Below are positions 59,901-64,000 of a stretch of DNA of 64,000 nt, in pieces. A program made the position numbers and the translations under genes. Source of the DNA: Bugula neritina (taxonomy: Eukaryota; Bryozoa; Gymnolaemata; Cheilostomatida; Bugulidae); the NCBI GenBank assembly GCA_964035545.1, contig OZ037772.1:11101818-11165817 (forward strand), written 5' to 3'. Under the pieces are notes generated by a model. The model was not told where the DNA came from. It saw nothing but the letters and a program-made list of their open reading frames with translations, and did no database searches. The number at the start of each line of letters is the position of its first letter. The first letter of the stretch is position 1.

Positions 59901-62900
59901 CATATTATGATTGGCACTGGTACTGGTAGATGGTAGCAGTGGTGTTGATGTAGCAATGCTTATGACATTTTGGTTTAGTAAGAGAGCAATTTCGTTAGCC
60001 CAAATTCTTTCAATCTATATAAGATGGAGTTGCACCCTCAATTACCACCCGATTGGTAGCAGTTGGGTAGTTCATGTGGCTCAATATGGAGGAAGTTCCG
60101 CTAGCAGTAAAATACTTCCCATTTTTAGTAGTTCAGTGAAACTAGTAACTGCTACAGTTTTTGCTGCTGATAATTACTGGCAATTTTTGACTAATAGCAA
60201 CTAGTAACTAGCAACCACTTGTAACTATCAACTAGTAACCATCTGTAGCTAGCAATTGGCAACAAACTGTAACTAGCAACTGGTGGCCAACTGCAACTGG
60301 CAACCAACTGCAACTGACAAACAACTATAACTAGTAACCACCTGTAACTAGCAATTAGTAATTAACTGTATCTAGCAACTGGCAATCAACTGTATCTAGC
60401 AACTGGCAATCAACTGTATCTAGCAACTGGCAAATAGCACCAAACTGTGACTAGTAACTATCAAGTATGCTGCTTTGGTTTCAGCACACAGATGGTACAC
60501 AGTCAGAGGATATGAAAGACTTGAGGGAGAAGTACGGCTTCGCTGCCGACATGAATGAAGAGAATCTTCAGGAGAAGCTGAAGGAGACCAGAGAGCACCT
60601 GAAACGAGAGATTAGAAAGGTGAGAGAGTATTCTACAGGTGAGAGAGTGTTCTACAGGTGAGAGAGAGAGTTCTACAGGTGAGAGAGAGTGTTCTACAGG
60701 TGAGGGAGTGTTCTACAGGTGAGAGAGAGTGTTCTACAGGTGAGAGAGAGAGTTCTACAGGTGAGAGTGTATTCTACAGGTGAGAGAGTGTTCTACAGGT
60801 GAGAGAGAGTGTTCTACAGGTGAGAGAGAGAGTTCTACAGGTGAGAGTGTGTTCTACAGGTAAGAGAGAGTGTTCTACAGGTGAGACATTGTTTGTTTTG
60901 CGTGTTGGTATCGTAAGATGAACTACCAGCAAGATTTTTCACGGATATTTCGTAGGTCATAATCAGACTGGTGGGTTAGCTGGGGTAGTACATCCGCGTT
61001 AGTCTGAGAACCTTTTGGGGACTGTTTGGCATATAGCGGCTGTTTAGTGTATGCCCACCTTGCTCTTCTTATTGAGAATAGGATTCAATGGTTATGCCTG
61101 CCTGTCTTTCTTAAATGTTGATAACCTCCATTCTGTATCAGGATTTCCTAGATGTTGCTGCATCATCCGCCAATCATGTGCTGGCTACTGTTTATTCCAC
61201 CAATCATGTGCTGGCTACTGTATTATCCACCAATCATATGTTGGCTACTGTATCATCCACCAATCATGTGTTGACTACTGTCTCATTCCACCAATCATGT
61301 GCTGGCTACTGTATCATCCACCAATCATGTGTTGGCTACTGTATCATCCACCAATCATGTGTTGACTACTGTATCATCCACCAATCATGTGTTCGCTACT
61401 GTATCATCCACCAATCATGTGTTGACAGGAGTTGAAGATAAAGGAAGGGGCGGAGAACCTAAAGAAAGCAACCTCGGACAAGAAAAGTTTAGCCAATGTC
61501 AAGACGATGGTGAATAAAGCTAATAGCAAGCTGTTTGACTTACAGCAGGTAGGCAGACTGTAGTACTGTGGTATAGTTAGTAGTACTGCGGTATAGTTAG
61601 TAGTGCTGTGGTATAGTTAGTAGTACTGTAGTATAGTTAGTAGTACTGTGGTATAATTAGTAGTACTGTAGTATAGTTAGTAGTACTCTAGTATAGTTAG
61701 TAGTACTGTGGTATAGTTAGTAGTACTGTAGTATAGTTAGTAGTACTGTGGTATAGTTAGTAGTACTGTGGTATAGTTAGTAGTACTGTGGTATAGTTAG
61801 TAGTACTGTGGTATAGTTAGTAGTACTGTGGTATAGTTAGTAGTACTGTGGTATAGTTAGTAGTACTGTGGTATAGTTAGTAGTACTCTAGTATAGTTAG
61901 TAGTACTGTGGTATAGTTAGTAGTACTGTGGTATAGTTAGTAGTACTGTGGTATAGTTAGTAGTACTGTGGTATAGTTAGTAGTACTGTGGTATAGTTAG
62001 TAGTACTGTGGTATAGTTAGTAGTACTGTGGTATAGTTAGTAGTACTGTGGTATAGTTAGTAGTACTGTGGTATAGTTAGTAGTACTGTGGTATAGTTAG
62101 TAGTACTGTGGTATAGTTAGTAGTACTGTGGTATAGTTAGTAGTACTGTGGTATAGTTAGTAGTACTGTGGTATAGTTAGTAGTACTGTGGTATAGTTAG
62201 TAGTACTGTAGTATAGTTAGTAATACTGTAGTATAGTTAGTAGTACTGTAGTATAGTTAGTAGTACTGTGGTATAGTTAGTAGTACTGTGGTATAGTTAG
62301 TAGTACTGTGGTATAGTTAGTAGTACTGTGGTATAGTTAGTAGTACTGTGGTATAGTTAGTAGTACTGTGGTATAGTTAGTAGTACTGTGGTATAGTTAG
62401 TAGTACTGTGGTATAGTTAGTAGTACTGTGGTATAGTTAGTAGTACTGTGGTATAGTTAGTAGTACTGTAGTATAGTTAGTAGTGAAACTCGTCACGATA
62501 TATTTTCACAGGAACTTCAACAGCTCAACAATCACATTTTGCTGGCAGACAAAAGGGACAGCAGTTTCGGTCTATATGCTGACCCACATAACGGCAGCAT
62601 GTCGGACGAGCTCAGTAACCAATTGGCAGCGGATGTGATAGACGAGGGGCAGCAGGAAGATCCCAACGAACAGAGAATGGTCTCCCTGCAGAAACAGCTG
62701 GACATAGAGATGAAGGTAGGCTGAGACACTGAATAAGGTGACGGGAGGGGGGGGCACCACGCAGCCCTCCCTATTTTCGGTTGGTAAGACTGTCAGACCC
62801 TCAGTCTATTTGTGTGGTGGACTAGTGTGTATTGTTGCACGGTAAAGCTATTTGGCCCCGTAAGACTACAAATGCCACTCTCCCAAGTTTCTCTGTATAT

Positions 62901-63355
62901 TAATGTAATACGTTAAGTCTGTAGATGATTGGGGTGGTATTGAGGTGGTCCAGGTAATCTTTCTTTTCCTGTACTGAAAGGTCATGTGATCTCAGTATAA
63001 CTGCTAGTAGCCAACACGCTATCACATTGATGAAACGGAATGTTGCAAAGTTGTTCTCGAATATTTTGTCTAAAGGTTTGAAGCGTGATTTTAGTTGAAA
63101 AGTAGCTGAGTGTTTATGCTGATGGTTGTCATGACGACGTGCCACTGTTGACAGGTGAAGCAAGGTGCTGAGAACATGCTCTCCATGTACGCCCAGACCC
63201 GGGACAAGAAACTTCTGGTGGAGGCGCAGCAGATGCTGGAAGACGCCAGAACCAAGATAGAGATGGTGAGGATGCAGATGTTGAGAGTGCAGCAGGCAGG
63301 CAAACACCAGCAGAACAGCGCGTCGACAGCAGGGGTGGATAACAACTCGCAAGAG
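56926..63355 (+). CDS. PKN: Protein kinase N (PKN/PRK) type kinase, first 5 exons, 3' truncated by window
   Basis: Exons: 56926-56973, 60485-60619, 61429-61548, 62512-62715, 63155-63355. All are in phase 0 and encode 236 residues, then a good donor (GTGAGT) opens an intron that runs past the window end. PKNs are Rho/Rac effector AGC-family Ser/Thr kinases with N-terminal HR1 repeats, a C2-like domain and a C-terminal kinase. HR1a covers about residues 36-115 (HLKREIRKELKIKEGAENLK, DKKSLANV, LQQELQQLNNHI). HR1b starts at about 153 (SLQKQLDIEMKVKQGAENML, RDKKLLVEAQQMLEDARTKI). These blocks match vertebrate PKN1/2 closely. Exon 1 (MTSEFGHARYTLRMQQ) has no clear vertebrate match and is chosen by phase and its donor. 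HR1c, C2 and kinase parts lie beyond the window. Introns 2-4 are largely tandem repeats. Confidence 0.92.
57475..57745. repeat. tatactgtatacagtg-type repeat in PKN intron 1
   Basis: Imperfect, partly palindromic units. Two 33-bp copies at 57664-57740 contain ctagactatactatatactg followed by tgtacagtgac. A related, looser array continues at 57940-58130. Confidence 0.75.
60185..60455. repeat. About 24-bp tandem repeat before PKN exon 2
   Basis: About eleven units of ctagcaactggcaatcaact type end some 30 bp before the exon 2 acceptor. Confidence 0.85.
60620..60888 (+). repeat. Minisatellite of donor-like units after PKN exon 2
   Basis: About thirteen units of ttctacaggtgagagagag type begin at the donor itself. 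The true site is attagaaag|gtgagagag, and each unit repeats acag|gtgaga, a consensus-grade donor preceded by a ttctacag acceptor-like run. Confidence 0.88.
61165..61428 (+). repeat. 30-bp minisatellite ending in the PKN exon 3 acceptor
   Basis: About eight units contain ccaatcatgtgttggctact followed by gtatcatcca. The final unit reads ccaatcatgtgttgacag and supplies the acceptor of the exon at 61429. Confidence 0.88.
61561..62484 (+). repeat. 20-bp satellite, 46 tandem copies, in PKN intron 3
   Basis: The unit tagtactgtggtatagttag repeats in exact 20-bp register from 61561 to 62480. Only point variants occur (gtA for gtG, ctCta for ctGta), and no unit is gained or lost out of register. It starts 12 bp after the exon 3 donor and ends 27 bp before the exon 4 acceptor. 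Confidence 0.97.
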
Positions 63356-63424
63356 GTGAGTGTTTTCTGTTACATCCACCACTGCAGCAGAACTGTCAGC
63401 TGATTTGATATTCAGTGGCCGTGT

Positions 63425-63615
63425 TACTGTATATTATTGCATATTACCATATATTACCATTCAGTACTATACAATGCTATGCAGTGATTCGCATTATGCA
63501 GTACTATGCAGTACTATACATTGCTATGCAGTGGTTTGCATTATCATGCAGTACTATACAGTGTAATGCAGTACTATGCAGTGATTTGCACTATTATGCA
63601 GCGATTTGCAGTATC
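63425..63615. repeat. tatgcagtactatacagt-type repeat in PKN intron 5
   Basis: About eleven imperfect 15-18 bp units such as atgcagtactatgcagtgat begin some 70 bp after the donor at 63356. Confidence 0.8.
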
Positions 63616-63827
63616 GCACCGTAACTGTCCATGTTTAGCCATTATTATGGTTTGAGAAAAGGTAATTTTCCTGTGAAATGTTCACTCGGCAACTTTCGCT
63701 CCATTTGACAGTCGAATTTCCTTCAAGTTGCCTTCCACTAGGCAGTGTTTTATTAACCCATACGTTTTGGTGCCTGTTTTAGAGAGTCAAAAAGGTAAAT
63801 ACAGCCAGTCTCGGCCTACAGCACTGG

Positions 63828-64000
63828 TTATTGGGGGTGTGAGCAGTACCCCCTTCCTTGTTATTGTTTCATCAGTTGGTACACTGCTAACTGCTCACTG
63901 GTTATGTCCACACAGTGTCCCTTTAGTCAGGCTTAAACTATGAGTTGCCAATAGCTGCAGTTCTTACTGTCACGTATTGGGGATGTAGCAGTACCCCCCT
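63828..64000 (+). repeat. Direct repeat pair at the window end
   Basis: tattgggggtgtgagcagta+ccccc (63829-63853) recurs as tattggggatgtagcagtac+cccc (63975-63999). The copies are 146 bp apart, and the second one runs off the window edge. Confidence 0.7.

Noticed and set aside
59911-60204. 97-codon plus-strand frame in PKN intron 1
   Set aside because: No recognisable motif, it ends in the 24-bp repeat, and it is not in phase with the flanking exons.
61561-62484. CRISPR-like array of 20-bp repeats
   Set aside because: The units are directly tandem with no spacers and lie in a eukaryotic intron; this is a satellite.

Overview
The window is nuclear DNA of an animal. It is AT-rich, its genes are split into many short exons with GT-AG introns, and it has tRNA-derived SINEs and many tandem repeats. 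The gene content points to a ciliated metazoan: ODAD3 (outer dynein arm docking), PKN with HR1 repeats, DHDH and cytidine deaminase. The clade cannot be fixed from sequence alone; a marine invertebrate is a reasonable guess. Every recognised exon uses the standard genetic code. Exon chains were built by hand from splice sites, phase continuity and family resemblance, and each chain called complete closes in frame.

Layout. 223-2111 (+): cytidine deaminase, 5 exons. 3496-10575 (-): an 11-exon type I membrane protein with an NHL-type propeller ectodomain and a Thr-rich stalk. 13221-17171 (-): a 7-exon Cys-rich single-pass protein of unknown family, with a 28-bp minisatellite just past its stop and a TTAA-flanked MITE in its first intron. 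18474-30304 (+): a 10-exon gene for a charged, coiled-coil-like protein. An opposite-strand multipass membrane gene (18751-22085, -) is interleaved with its first exons. 31421-33668 (-): last two exons of an unrecognised gene. 35153-40483 (-): ODAD3, complete, 11 exons. 41299-45660 (+): DHDH, complete, 8 exons, divergent from ODAD3 across about 0.8 kb. 47649-50383 (-): C1orf21-like small protein with a myristoylation-type N-terminus, 4 exons. 56926-63355 (+): 5' part of a PKN-type kinase gene; the kinase domain lies beyond the window.

The genes do not form one pathway. The most notable theme is structural. Many introns carry tandem arrays that abut a splice site, and in several cases the repeat unit contains a copy of that donor or acceptor (CDA intron 3, DHDH intron 2, ODAD3 intron 6, PKN intron 2). 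Other notable items are a 90-bp perfect palindrome at 31055-31144, a 46-copy 20-bp satellite in PKN intron 3, a piggyBac-type MITE, and at least eight copies of one SINE family.
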